Assembly: GCA_034336665.1 (NCBI GenBank)
Contig: CM067568.1
Coordinates: 43,318,770-43,382,769 of the forward strand
Direction of reading: 5' to 3'
Origin: Luscinia megarhynchos
Lineage: Eukaryota; Chordata; Aves; Passeriformes; Turdidae
Length of the DNA stretch: 64,000 nt
The notes under the pieces are model-generated. The model did no database searches. It was given only the letters and a program-made list of their open reading frames with translations, and was not told where the DNA came from. Of the stretch, positions 1 to 12,276 are shown piece after piece. The first letter of the stretch is position 1. Each line of letters begins with the position of its first letter. The translations under genes and the position numbers were made by a program.

Positions 1-248
1 AATATTTGCACTCTTTGCTAGACTGGGACTTCATTCTTGCTACAGAACTATTTTGACTGAATTAGGCTGGAGGTCAAAAACCATATCCCCTTTTTTAGAA
101 TAAGATTCTGCAGATTTTGGTTCCTGCAGGTATTTTTCAGCTATACTTAGTGCCACTGCTTACTACAGGTGGAAATGCACCCATCACTCAAACTGAGATC
201 ATGGAACAGAACTATTGTCTTCTGAGTGTACATCCACACATACACAAC
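1..248. other. Unique non-coding DNA, left edge
   Basis: AT-rich single-copy sequence running into the TTTA microsatellite. Open frames starting at 117, 215 and 226 read straight through that microsatellite and encode only Tyr-Leu-Phe-Ile repeats, so they are artefacts of the repeat. No gene, RNA or recognisable element was seen. Confidence 0.6.
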
Positions 249-277
249 TTTATTTATTTATTTATTTGTTTGTTTGT

Positions 278-352
<75 letters not shown>

Positions 353-355
353 TTT
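249..355. repeat. (TTTA)n microsatellite with TTTG interruption
   Basis: About 26 tetranucleotide units of TTTA, broken near 266-277 by a few TTTG units. A second short TTTG run follows after a small gap (about 361-375). The tract is long enough to be length-polymorphic. It creates false open frames in all three forward registers, because TTTA repeated in any frame has no stop codon. Confidence 0.97.
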
Positions 356-1033
356 TTCTTGGTTGTTTGTTTGTTTATATATTTAAAGAAGCCAGAGGAA
401 TTTTTATGTGTTCAATAAACAGTCTCCTGAAGCAATTAAGTGTTTTAGTAACACAAGCCATTAAGATTATGTGTTCTGAGGAATTCTCGTTATAATTGTT
501 AATAATTTTTACATAATTTGTCTGGCACAGATTCTTAGTTCTTGACATTATTTAATATCTAACCCAGCCACTGCTCTCAAATGCTATCTGTGTCAGTGAT
601 AGTTTCTAACTCAGCAATGGTTCTAAGATGTAGCATACAAGAAATTTTGCTTTTTAAAAGTGTATTACTCCTTGTGATTATTTATAAGCAGATACATTTC
701 AAAAACAATAAATTGAGATTAGATACTGCAAAGTGACCCCTCACTTAGTAATTCTATTCTGACAGCCTTCTAGAGGATGTTGTAAGTACCTTTTGACAAT
801 CTGTGAAAAGCTCTGTCCCCACTACTTGAATTTAAAAATATAGCTAAAAAAAAGTGTAGGCTTCTAGTCTACTTAATTTTAATAAATGCATATAAGTTAG
901 TTCTATTTGGTTTATTTAGCAGAATTGCTTTCACTTTAGGAGTATTCACAGATAAAATATGTTTTGTACAGGAACATTTGATAGCGTGGGGTTAAAATGT
1001 TTCTAAAACTTGGGAATTGTATACAATGAAAGG
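356..1033. other. Unique non-coding DNA
   Basis: AT-rich single-copy sequence between the TTTA repeat and the LTR-like unit. No open frame, repeat or motif worth naming was seen. Confidence 0.55.
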
Positions 1034-1345
1034 TTGGGTCTGGTAGGCCTGGGAAAGGGAACCAGGCCCTGGGAACAAATGTTGAGCTTTGTCTGCACCT
1101 GTGTAATCATCATATGATAAATAATATGATTGTTAAATGTAATGACTGTTTGGTAATCGAATATAATTATTGTTTAATTACAATAAGATTCATGAGAAAC
1201 TATGTAATCGTAACAAGAAACATGAGAAAGGATGTTTGGGGGAGTCCTGATGAAAATTACAAGAATACATGCTTGGATAAGATTAATGCATACAAGAGGA
1301 CAATATGGGTTTAATAATTAATATATAGTTATATAATAAAAAGGG

Positions 1346-1352
1346 TATAAAA
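1346..1352 (+). promoter_or_regulatory. TATA box inside the LTR-like unit
   Basis: TATAAAA preceded by AAGGG, 68 bases upstream of the AATAAA signal. The spacing fits the U3/R promoter of a compact retroviral LTR. Whether it is active is unknown. Confidence 0.5.
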
Positions 1353-1419
1353 GCACGTCCATCTCGAATCCATGTGGGAGTCAGATTTGGGTTTGTACCC
1401 CTGCTTCCCAGAGCTCCCC

Positions 1420-1425
1420 AATAAA
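1420..1425 (+). terminator. Polyadenylation signal inside the LTR-like unit
   Basis: AATAAA within CCCCAATAAAAGCACC, followed within 25 bases by a GT-rich stretch (CCTGTGATTAGGTGTT). This is the usual layout of a retroviral R-U5 poly(A) site. It supports plus-strand orientation of the LTR. Confidence 0.5.
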
Positions 1426-1466
1426 AGCACCTGCATATAATCATCCTGTGATTAGGTGTTTCTACA

Positions 1467-2004
1467 CTAGCAGCTTTACCTGCATTCCTGTCAGAACCGT
1501 ATTTCCAAAGAACCTGTTACCTGCAAGACAGAAAACTTTATTGCAAATAACTTTTTATGGATTTGCCATATCTGACGCACTTTCATTCAGCTGCCAAGCC
1601 AAAGCATAAACACTGATTTTATCACTATATAAGGAAGGGTTGAAGTAACTGAAGTTCAAGGTAAGCTCCCTTTATCCATTCAGAGCATTACCAGCTTTAC
1701 TTTTCCAATCGCTTTTTAGGTGGGACTGTGTTTGAGCTCCCTTTCTTTATTCTGCTAAGACTCTTTCCTCCACATAAGCTTACAGATGGCTGCATTGAAC
1801 TGTGACAGGGCTGGATAAGAACTGCCAGGTAAAGGTATCAGTTGGGCAGAGTGAAAGTAAACCATCACATATCTCTATGTGTGTGCATTGGTAACTAACT
1901 CTTCAGCAGCTGGTGGAAAGAGCAGGGCTTAATACAACAGGAACTTTTGATACTGGATAGAAAACTGATGAAATTTTCAAAATAGTTTCATTTTTTAAAA
2001 CACT
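1467..2004. other. Unique non-coding DNA
   Basis: Single-copy sequence between the LTR-like unit and the CR1 fragment. No gene, repeat or distinctive motif was recognised. Confidence 0.55.
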
Positions 2005-2255
2005 CCCCCTAATGCTTCCTCATGTTTAGTTTGATGTCCACCAGTACCCTAGGCCTTTTCTGCCAAGATTTTTTCCAGCCAGGAGGCTCCCAACATGTGC
2101 TGGTGCCTGGGGTTCCTCCTCCTCTGATGTAGAATTTGGCAATTTCTTTTGCTGACCTTCTTTTGGCAGCCTCTTTATTCAGCCTGAGGTCCTTTCAGAT
2201 GTTAGTACAATATGCTGGATTTTCAGTCACTTCACCCTGTTTTGTACTCAAACAG
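2005..2255 (-). mobile_element. CR1 LINE fragment, minus strand
   Basis: The plus strand matches the reverse complement of the CR1 reverse-transcriptase region as I know it from bird genomes. Landmarks in order are TCATGTTTAGTTTGATGTCCACC, shortened here to its core TGATGTCCACCAG, then CCTTTTCTGCCAAG, CCAGCCAGGAGGCTCCCAAC, GTGCTGGTGCCTGGGGTT, and CCTGTTTTGTACTCAAACAG at the right end. The element is truncated at both ends and carries many substitutions and small gaps, so it is old and inactive. The 66-codon forward frame at 2136-2336 overlaps it antisense and is not a gene. CR1 is the dominant LINE of birds and other sauropsids, which is part of the case for a bird source. Confidence 0.82.
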
Positions 2256-5200
2256 AAAGGCTTCTACATTTTCTCTGTGGAGAACTTATGGAAGATACTT
2301 CCAGGGAGAATTAGCTCACAAATGCAAATACTCTGAATGAGCTGTTATTTTCATACTCATTACCTCTACTGAATATATTGAAAGCCAAATGACCAACTAC
2401 TTGGTACCTGCCAAATGTTAAACTTCTATACAGCTAAGTGTAAGACAAATTTAGGTCTAGTGAGTCAGTCTTTCTTTTGATCCAGAATTAATTTTTTGAG
2501 TGTTACCTATGATTCACTTTTTCTACAAGAGTTTTCTTTGCAGAAGCCTTAGAGAGTTAAACAAGGTTTCAATAACATGTATGCACTGAAGACAAAGGTA
2601 AAACTTACAAGTTGTGGATCAGAATCTTATTTTTCAACTGTCTCCAATTTTACCTCAGGACCTTTAAACTTTATAATCAAATCCCCTTTCCAATTGAAAA
2701 CCATTCACTTTCCTACTCTATTCATTCCACAACATTTAAACATTTAACCTGTTCCTCTCTACTTTTGGTAGACTCTTCTAACTCATAAAATGCCACCCAG
2801 ACACAAATTCATTGCAGCTATCTCTCACAGAAGAAAGACATCACATGAGCTTACATTTAGCTCTACTTAAGTGATTGAATAATGACACATTGATATGCAC
2901 ACTAGAGGGAATTAATGGAATGAAAAAAAATAGATTTCTTAAAATGTTTAGTACAGGTTCACCTTAAAAGGTGTCAGTATTTAGGTACTTATGTCTCAAC
3001 TCAAATCCAGGATTCTCAAAACCCAGAGCTGGAAAGGTCCATAAGCTTTTTACTTTTAATTTTTAAAGTTGTCGTAGAAAAAAGCCCACAAATTTGCTGA
3101 AAGTGTATTTACCCTCATAATTTTTTAACATAATGAAAATATTTAAATATAAAATATCTGAAACCAGTGAACCAAATCACTATGAGACTGAATGAGGCAT
3201 TGATTAACCAAAAAAAAATTTTGGTCAATTTCCACTGCATAAAATTCCAGAACTTTTGATGAAGCCATTTTAATTTAGAATTATATTTGCTGTCAAACAG
3301 AAAAGCCCAGATTGTATTAGAAGAAAATTATGAAAGTACAAGAATATGATGAATTGAATATTTGAAAACAAAATGAAACAAAACAAAAGCAGTTCACACT
3401 ATTTTTTCATAGAAAATATTGGGGTTTTTTCTCTGTTTTAATACCATTTTGAAAAAAAAATAAATAAATTGGCTATTCTGACCCTCTTCACACCCAGGGA
3501 AATAAAACTCAAATATTTTTGTTATGTTTTGCATTCTTCATTTCTTCAATGGTATTATGACTACATCTCCAGAAGCTTTTAATTTTTTCAGCTGTAGATT
3601 AAAAAAAATTATTATCCAATCTATATTTTTTTTATAATCTATCTCCTTTCCACCTATTTTGTTCCATTATCTCTTTTTTTGTTTCACAGGTCTCAAATAG
3701 ACATCTAAAGTACTATGCATCCATGACTTCATTTAGTAGGAATATGCAGCTCTGAAGAAGAGTTATACAAGATCAGTAGCTGCTGATCTCAGAGACAGGT
3801 GTTAAACTCTGAAGTGCTACCCAAGATGTTTGAGTTTATCTTATTTATATATTTAGGAATTTATTTCCATCTTTGGAACAACGCTGACATCTTTCTTTTA
3901 AAACCATTTCACACATGCACAGGCATGAATGCTGGAAGGAATGAATATGACCATGAGGTTTCACTGACTGCATACCCTACTACACTCAGTTTCAGAAATT
4001 TGTGCCAAAAATTACAAAAATGACTTGTCATTAACTTGTGCACTCAAAAAGTCAAAGCAGACAAAATCTTTAATGCCTCTTTTTTTTGTTGCTTGCTTGA
4101 TAGTTACTTTTAAGACAAAAATTTCCAGGGTTTTAAAGTATGGTAAATTATCCTCACAAGAAAATCTGGAAGTCAATGACTGCATTAAAAAAAAAAAAAG
4201 TCAACATATTACTGACCTGGAAAAAGTGAAATGCTAAATAAGACTTTAGAGCTGAGGAATTAAAAGCAATAAACTGTACCAGCTTCAGCTTTCTAATAGT
4301 TTAATAATAGTCTGCTTCAGACTGATGTTGTTCAATTTGCCGTTTTTCACTTACATTACATCAAACACTTTCAGGTTATGTACGTTCCAGTATGTGCTGG
4401 TAGTGCATTGAAGGCACCTGGGGGGAAGTTTTTGTCCTTGAGAGCTTCTTCTGTGTATTGATGGGACTGATTGGAGGCTGGTTTAGTTGTTGACAGCCTG
4501 AGAAACCAATTGGAGACGTTTGTTTTCTTCCATGAATCATATTTTGAATCAAGTAAACCCCGGAAGAAACTCTTTTGTTTCCGGCCTTTCACAAGGTAAC
4601 ACTGACTTTTCTTGTGAAAAAAAACCTTATAGCCGAACAAAGAGGAGAATTCTCTCTCTAAAGTGAACTGAAAAAGATTATTTAAGTTGGTAACTGACTG
4701 AAGTGTTTCTGTATGTTTCTGTATGTTGTTGTTAAGAAGGTGTGGGGGAGGGAGTGGCCTGAAGCTTTTATTCTGGATTTATTGTTTCCTTTATGTTTAT
4801 AAAGTTTGTCTTTACACCCTTTTAAATATTAGGCCTACCTTGCTCTTGCTCTTAATTCTATCTCACAACAGAAAATGAGTATATTGAAATTGGCAAATCT
4901 AAACTATAACACCAATAGCACATTAAGATAGTGCCACATCACTTTGTACCCAAAGATTATGTGAAACCTGTTAGATATAGAACAAAATCAGCAGATAAAA
5001 ATTGTTGTGGTCTAATAACTCTCTACTCAACACACTTCTAAAGCTTATATCAGGTTCAGATTTTGCTTACAAGCCATCCCAGACTTCATTAATCATTGGC
5101 TGGAAAATATGTGTAAATGGAATTATATTAAATAGTCTCACAAACCCTAATTATTACGGGTGATTAATTTTCTATTCTAGACTCCATTAAGTGCCTTTAC

Positions 5201-5740
5201 AGATATTCTTTCTACACACCCAGGTTTCTAATTTTATTTCCCCCTTCGCCTTCATGTCCTACCAGGGCAGGGTCGTGCCAGGATACTCATTAGTTTTATG
5301 CTAGCAATTCTGCCAGGCAGCCTCAGAGGCATCAGCATCACCTCAGAAATCATTAACAGAACTGGTGCTGCAATCTAAAACTGACAAGCATAGAATAATC
5401 ATTTAGGGCTGAAACATGTTCTTCCATAAATGAGCATTTCGGAGGAAAAAATAAAAATGCATGTGTTCCAGTTATTCTCTGGAGGCAAAAAGGTGATCTT
5501 AATAAATCAGATCTGAAGACATTTTTGTATGTATCAGCTTGCCATGTCTGAAAAATAGCATCAAGTTTTTTAGACCCATGATTTATCTTTTGCTGACAAA
5601 GTCCAGAAACATTGAATCACCATGTGGCAGCAAAGATTCTGGATCTGGTTCATAATCTGACACTATATTGGCTGGGCCTGATGACATTATTTGCATACTT
5701 GTCATGATATGTTTCACTTGTCTGCTGCCTCGCTTACCAG
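2256..5740. other. Unique non-coding DNA
   Basis: AT-rich single-copy sequence with several short A or T runs, for example 4187-4199. The largest open frames are 74 codons (3799-4023) and 89 codons on the minus strand (4371-4640); neither resembles a known family. Around 5085-5180 there is a run of TAAT-core homeodomain-type sites (ATTAATCATTGG, CTAATTATTACGGG, GTGATTAATTTT), a mild hint of a regulatory element. No RNA gene or mobile element was recognised. Confidence 0.5.
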
Positions 5741-5907
5741 AACTATTTATGAGGCAATTTTTCACAAGAACAACATGAAAAATTTGCATGGTCATATATA
5801 TGAAGATTCATCTGAAATAACTAGCATAGTTTGGAGGGACTTTGAATCATTAGGTGCTGATCCTGATTGGATTAGTGAGTCATTTGGGGGAAGCTCACAA
5901 AAGACAG
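5741..5907 (+). other. Exon-like open stretch, unidentified
   Basis: This 167-base stretch lies inside the longest open frame of the window (136 codons, 5691-6101). Upstream is a good acceptor: a pyrimidine-rich run ending CTCGCTTACCAG at 5740. Downstream is a good donor: AAGACAG followed by GTAAAA at 5908. The frame stays open with one spare base at each end, so an internal exon entering at the third codon base and leaving after the first would fit. The peptide includes VWRDFESLGADPDWISESFG, which I do not recognise. The minus strand of the same region is also open for 70 codons (5583-5795), which argues for chance. No flanking exons were found. Confidence 0.12.
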
Positions 5908-8900
5908 GTAAAAATATTTGGGAACAAAATGAGATGTCTTGCTTGGCTCAGCGACTTGGCCCTTCAGATCCCTGTTCTCTTTCTATACACAAACAGCTAA
6001 CATTTTCCTTGATCATTTACTTATGGACTTATGTATCCTTTAAAATGCCTTTTTCTTTCTCCTTTTTGCTCCTCATAACTCCAACTCAAGTACTGCTTTA
6101 GAATCATGTTTTTCTTTCTCAGTTTGGCTGAGGGATGAGAAGGCAGCTACCCACTGGTCCATAGCACATCTTGGCCATAACACAGACACACATTTATCAA
6201 TGATAATACAAACCAAAAAAAGACTTTTTGAGATAATGGAAGGGAAACTTGCCTTCACTAACCACCACATTCAACACAGAATTTGCTGATAATCTATCTG
6301 CTTGTAATGGCAGGCTTAGATTTTTTATTTCATTAAAAAGAAGATGAGAAAAACAAGAGCTTTTGTGTTCAAAATGCTAATGGAAACAACATTAAGTTCC
6401 ACTCGTTACAGAATATATATATTTTTATGAAGCATACTGAAAAAATAAAAAGAAATAAATTACTAAGTGCAAATCAGTCAAGATACAAAGGTCAGCAGTC
6501 AGGTTCTTCATGTCAGCATCCACCTCATCTGTGTCTCCACTGCAACCAAGTTTTCATCTTATTTGGGGAATGCCAAATCAGTGAATTAAATGTGGTTCAC
6601 ACTGCCATAGATCTCATCTTAAAGCAGATTTGTAGGCTGAACATTTGGGAAGACAAATTGCAGTCTTGATGCTGATTAGCTATCAGTTGATCCTGACAGA
6701 TCTGATAGTTTGATCAGACTTAAATTTCTAAAGCTTGATTCACCTGCTTGGTGTCCAGTGACATTTGACATCACCTAAAGTGTCTAAGACATATTCTTGA
6801 GTTATAGAACCTATGGAAGAACCAGGCCTCTTCAAGGGAGTGACAAAAGGAGGTTAAGTAGAGTAAGCAAGGATAACTCAAATGTTAATGGATACCAATG
6901 TGAGTTAAAAAAAATTAACCAACATAATATTAGGCAAATTTACTTACAGGCCATGACTGTGCTGGTTATAGTTCCCTGAGGTGATGACTTTCTCTGTGCC
7001 TCAGCTCTCCATCTGAGACCTAACTTTAAACCAACTGGGTTTAAATCAATACCTTATGGAGCAATAGAAGCACTAAAAATCATCAGGAAGACACATCTGG
7101 GTGGGGCCAAAGAATATATAAAGAAGTACATGATCTAAACAAAATTGTATGTCCTGAGATAAATAATACATTACACAAAGCATTGATGGCAGATTTTGAG
7201 CTCTCTGGGGTTTGGTCTTTTTGTCTGAAGACTCTGCTTTGTTTCCTAAAAATGACAATATATTTTTCCCTTCACTTTTCAAGATTCAGATTGTCTCTAA
7301 CATTGCTTTTAATGGCACTACTTGCAGAGTAAAACAATTCAGAGAAACAAATGAGGCAGAACACTGGTTTGTAAGAAAAGAGACTCATTATGAAAGTTGT
7401 TCTTTTGCTCAGGATGGATCTCAAAGCTTTCTGTAAAATATGAGATTACTATGCAAAATCTGAAGTTTCTAATAAAAAAATCTCCCTACTGCTCAGTTCC
7501 TTGGCTCCCATGAGAGATGCACATATGTCCCTACTGAAGCATATGCTGATAATACTGCAGCTAAGGTAAACTTTAAAAGCACAGCATCATGCATTTTGTG
7601 AGGATCTTTTGTAACTATTAAAATGCCATCAGAAAATTGTTCTGTTTGGTGGGAGCTTGAAGATATGGTCATTTTATCTAGGATACACAAGAAAACAGCT
7701 GGGTAAGCTGTCTTTATCAAAGACAGATAAAGGGATAGCACCTAAGGAGAGAGTGAAAAAGGGGACTTTGTGACAAATTGATTTTCATCTCCAATTATGA
7801 GTCTTTAGAAAATATATCTCTCACAAAGGATTCCAACAAGCCTCCTAATGCAGGTAGCTATTGCCTTCTGGTAACTCTTTTCTTTCATTGTGCTTTCATT
7901 AGATGGCTTTAATATTGAAGTGGCACATACAAAATTTACAAATGTGCTGCAGTCAATGACATTTTAAGACCTGTATTGCAGTTCTCTCTAAATGCAAGTA
8001 TGATAACTCTGCTACAGTGTTCTCTGAGAGGCCTTTTGAAGAAGCAAACTTATATACTTGCTGGAAAAATATGGCATCTTATTAGGCTAAGTTGTTAAAA
8101 TTCTAACAAAGAAAGGCTTCCAGGTAATAAATTCAGCAGTACACTGGAAAAAAAAATCAAGTTTCAGGTAACATGGGCTTTACCTTCCTGCCTCTGAATC
8201 ATTTTGTTGAGTGAATTATGCCAAACCATCTGCACAGCCTTCAGCTCACACAGAAAAGGTGGAGAGGAATTTCAATAATGGTGCCAGAGAGAGGATTCTC
8301 ATTTTCTTTCATGTGCCACAGTGGATTTCAGAGTTATCCACAAACACACCCACATCTTTATTTCATCTCTTAAACTCCTGTACCAGCACTATTAATGAAA
8401 AGAAGATTTAGTACATTAAAATGCAAATTAAATGAACTTTGGCAGAGAATTCCTGCAGTACTTCTCTCATTACAAGTAATAATTAGTTTATGAGCTGAAG
8501 TGGTGGTTTACTAAAAATAAATAATGCTTAGATGGACACCCTTAGTCTGACATGTCATATTCCATTTCAAGTGTAAGTGTAAATGGCTTCAGGTTCACTT
8601 GAATGATTGAGAAGCAGTATGCAGGCAGAGATCTTGAAAATAATAGCTCCACTCTTTATGAAGCAGCAATAGAGTTTTAAGTAAAAAAATCTATCTAAAG
8701 CAGTGTATAACAGATAACAAACCTGTGACAATTAGCAGTAGCTATGTGGAGTGCTAAGGTGCAATTTTCTCTTCCTAAGTAGGACACGCAGCCTGTTTCA
8801 CTGGAATTAAGAATTAGAAGGAGCCTAAAATTGTTTCAACCCTTTGAACAAGATTTTCAATGATTGCAACATGGCTTCCTTTTGATTAAGATAAAGGAGG

Positions 8901-11900
8901 CAAATGAAGCTTTTTGACTCTATAGAGGTGGATTTGAAAAAATCATTAACCTTCTTCCACAGTTCTAGATGAATCAAACTGGAGATTCTCAAAACAAGAT
9001 ATCTGGGGTATTTTGACAATTTAATTGAGCTTTGCTTCAGATTTTCAGTGGAGCAAGGGTTACTTGATTTAAATTGCTCTGTCTGGAAGTACTTTTTTTT
9101 CAAAAAATGAGGTAACACTTCCCTCAGGATTAAAAGGATAATTGTACCATTTGCCTTCATCTGGTCCTTATCCAAAAATACTTTAACTTGTCCTAGGGAA
9201 CAATTACATGATTTTCTCACTTTTAGAATAGGCTCTTGTCCAAAGTACTCTGTATGGTTTTATTGTTTACCAATAAAAGCAATGTTATTTGGCAATTCTT
9301 CCCTTAAGTAGTCTGTGACCAGAGGTGAATTAATTGTCAAGTTTATAAAAATATTGTTTCACTCTAAAGGATGAAGCACACATACTCCACTCTTCTATAA
9401 GAGGTATAGATAGAGACCAAGCAGGTTTGGAAGCTTCTCATATGAGAAAAATTTGGTTTATCTATATGATTAGATTTTTTTGAAGTACCCTCTTTTGTAA
9501 GTGCTATAGTTATTTAGTTCAGCTGCCTCCCTGTTGCTTGAAATTAAATGGGGAAAGAAGTTTCTTAGGTGGCCAAAGGCAAAGAGCAAAACCTTCATCG
9601 TAGTAATTGAGCCATCATCTCATTCCAGTCCAAAAGCATTCCCAAAGCCAGACAAAGCTTGTCTTCACATTTTGCTTTCCCTTCCATGAAATTTAACCAT
9701 CTTCATATTACAATTATCTCAATAACTAGATATTGTGTTCAAAAATTATTATGGAACAGACATGCTCATATTGAGAATGATTAATGAAGCTGAATTGTTT
9801 TCATACAAGATAATACAGTAATCATAAAGTTGTTCTCATGATATATTCCACCCTTTTTGTCTGTTTTACAACTCATTCTATGAGCACCACATTCTTTTGG
9901 TAATTTTTAATTACTGTTGAATTTTGGAACATTTTGCAGTGAGAAATTTAAAATCAAAGTTTCATTTTTTTATCTCGGGAAGTGATGATGCATCAAAAAT
10001 TCCTTCTTCTATCTTCTCAGATATATCAGTTTCTGAGAAAACATTGGTCTGGAATGCAAATTTCAGATAGAAAGCAGAAAAACAATCACTTTTTACCTTT
10101 GACTGATATCTGAATAGGAACCTATCCCATGGATTAGAAAAAGGGCATTAAACATAAGAACTAGATGTTCAAGCCCTAGGAAAAGTCATTGTTTTTTTCA
10201 CCCTGGATGAATGCCCTAACCAATGATCTAAATTGTTTGGTCTTCCTCCAGAAGAAGGTGAGTCAAAAAACACACTGGTTTTGTACCCAAATGGCATTAG
10301 AGTTCCCTTTACAGGCCAATTAATTTCTGTGAAATTGTAAAAACATTTTAAACTTCATTTTGGGAGGATTTCTATCTGAGGATCAGTTTATTATCCTAAA
10401 GACAAAATTGATTTCAACAATGCATTTAGTTGGTTAAAAATAAAATCGAAATCCTTGGAGTCTCAGGCAGTAAAAAAAAAAAAAAATATTTTCAGTCACA
10501 AAATCAGGCAGAAAACAAAAATGCAAATCTTTCATTTTGCCACATGTTGGTCTTTTTTGAAAGAAATCAAGTATGAATTTCAGAACTGAGGAGAATCCAA
10601 TTTTTGACCCTTCCTGTAATGTAAAAAACACAATTTCAGAGCAAGATTTAGTTCCTTTTTTATATCTCAACATTCACATTAAGTTTTGCTTAACACTTCC
10701 CTTTAATCTTACTGAAGAACTTTACTATGAGCTTTACATTAGAAAACATTACTATATTTGTAAGTACCTCACTAAGGAGAAGTGAGCTCACATCCAAGGA
10801 TTTTGTTGCAGTCAGTCTGACTCCCAGCACCCAGATAGACTGAGTGGAGGGTTTAGGAGCTAAGTCAAAATGAAGAGAAACCCCCTAATGGAAAAATCAC
10901 CTGTCAGAAAAGCTCTGCCAAGGAATGTTCATAGAATGCAACTTGATGAAGTTGTTGTCCACAAGTATGAACAGCATCTATGAGCCAGAAATAGGAAAAC
11001 CAGCAATGCAAACAGAATCAGCACTTGGACAAAGAAATGTAAACACACTTAAATGCATGAAGAAAAAAGCTGTTTAAAAGTGAAAAGACTACTATCCCTT
11101 TGAGACATGGAGACAAGCTTTCTCTTAGCACCATAATCAAGTTTTCAGGCAGAGCCAGCTGGCTTGACAAAGACTCACTTCATCACTGTGCAGGCTGCTG
11201 CATGGAAAAGCCTGCTCTGACAGCAGAAGCATGAGGTTCAGACTTCCTTTTCAAAATCTACCAGATTGTAGCCTTCTTTAGCTAAATCTGGATCTATCAT
11301 AAAGCAAATGGGAGCCTTACCACAGACATAGGGCTGGGATTCTATTCCTCATCAGTAACAGGAAAATATTGTTGTAAGTATAATTGTTATGTTATTTATA
11401 TCATGGTGTACAACAGAGAAACACTGCAGATATTTTTAAAAGCTACCATCGACCATAGACTGGTATGTGTTTGAGGAAGGCAGTGAAAGAAGGTTCTACT
11501 AATTTTACAGTATATGGTTTCTCATCTGACATAGTCCAGTCCTTTAAATTGTAGTACTCACTACAATCATAAAAGATATGTATATTTAAAAGAGCAAGGC
11601 ACTCATATGAAAGAGCAGTTAACACAAGAAGCATCTGTGTAAAATCTGTATCTACAAAGAGTACCAAGATTTGGAAAAGATGTGGTATGATAGATGCTCA
11701 TGTATGAATAAAATTCATATATGTGTCAGATACATGTGATGAATTGCATTCTGCCTTTCTGAGTATTTCATGCAGATTCTGATAATTAACTTCCCCCCCC
11801 ATCACTTCCTTTCACATTCCAATAGCAGATCTTCACTGAAAAACACCACACAAAAATAACCTTAATTTTTGCCAGGAATCTGTAGAAGATTCCAGTTTCT

Positions 11901-12253
11901 TCTGGGCTAGAGGTTGGTATTTCCTTGCAATGAGAGCATTCAGCTCTCTAGGGGATTCACAAAGGTCGAGAATATTTTTTTAATTTCTTTTTTTAAGTAG
12001 TGTCTTTCACTAGACTATCTCAGGACTTTTACAAAGCTTTTTAATATATTGGTTATTGCTTTCTTGATATATAAAAACAATCCCGTTAACTAAAGGAGGT
12101 GCCTCATGCATGGAGATCACAGTCTCAATACACCCATTTTATTTCCCACCTAAAATCCAAAGAATCTCCCAAAACTTAAGCATATGAATCCTTTCTGAGC
12201 TTGCCATGCAGCATTCACAGACTGAGAAGCAACCTGGTTCTTCTGCATTTACT
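5908..12253. other. Unique non-coding DNA
   Basis: About 6.3 kb of AT-rich single-copy sequence with no gene I can support. The longest open frame is 131 codons on the minus strand (8825-9220). Its product is Leu/Lys/Ser-rich without recognisable domains and may be chance or an unrecognised old repeat. Perfect octamer sites (ATGCAAAT or its complement) occur at 8421-8428, 10054-10061 and 10521-10528. A C run lies at about 11793-11800. No tRNA, LTR or CR1 sequence was recognised. Confidence 0.5.
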
Positions 12254-12276
12254 ATAATTAATTAATTAATTAATTT
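12254..12276. repeat. (ATTA)n short microsatellite
   Basis: About five units of AATT/ATTA. The tract is also a string of overlapping TAATTA homeodomain cores. It is most simply a short tetranucleotide repeat. Confidence 0.85.

Larger units (their letters stand above)
1034..1466 (+). mobile_element. Probable solo LTR of an avian endogenous retrovirus
   Basis: The unit has LTR architecture on the plus strand. It opens near a TTGGGTCTGG motif, followed by a GGCCTGGGAA / CCAGGCCCTGGGAA block. A TATA box (TATAAAA, 1346-1352) comes next, then a polyadenylation signal (AATAAA, 1420-1425) about 70 bases downstream, and the unit closes with TCTACA at 1461-1466. From memory the opening resembles bird ERVL-type LTRs, but the family is not certain. 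No gag, pol or env coding sequence lies on either side, so this is a solo LTR or a fragment. The start could lie a few bases either way, because no clean target-site duplication was found. The 66-codon open frame at 1114-1314 lies inside the unit and is spurious. Confidence 0.68.

Noticed and set aside
117..495. Three overlapping forward open frames of 67-89 codons
   Set aside because: They read through the TTTA microsatellite and encode only repeats of Tyr, Leu, Phe and Ile.
4371..4640. 89-codon minus-strand frame with a protein-like C-terminal end
   Set aside because: No recognised domain and no supporting splice pattern; the length is within reach of chance among so many frames.
5583..5795. 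70-codon minus-strand frame with an acidic, protein-like tail
   Set aside because: Overlaps the exon-like plus-strand stretch; both cannot readily be coding and neither is recognised.
8797..8840. Faint likeness to the CR1 3' region (AGAAGGAGCCTAAAA and TTTCAACCC)
   Set aside because: The match stops after about 35 bases and the next expected CR1 blocks are missing.
8825..9220. 131-codon minus-strand frame, second longest in the window
   Set aside because: No recognised motif, start context or splice support; Lys/Leu/Ser-rich composition follows the AT-rich background.
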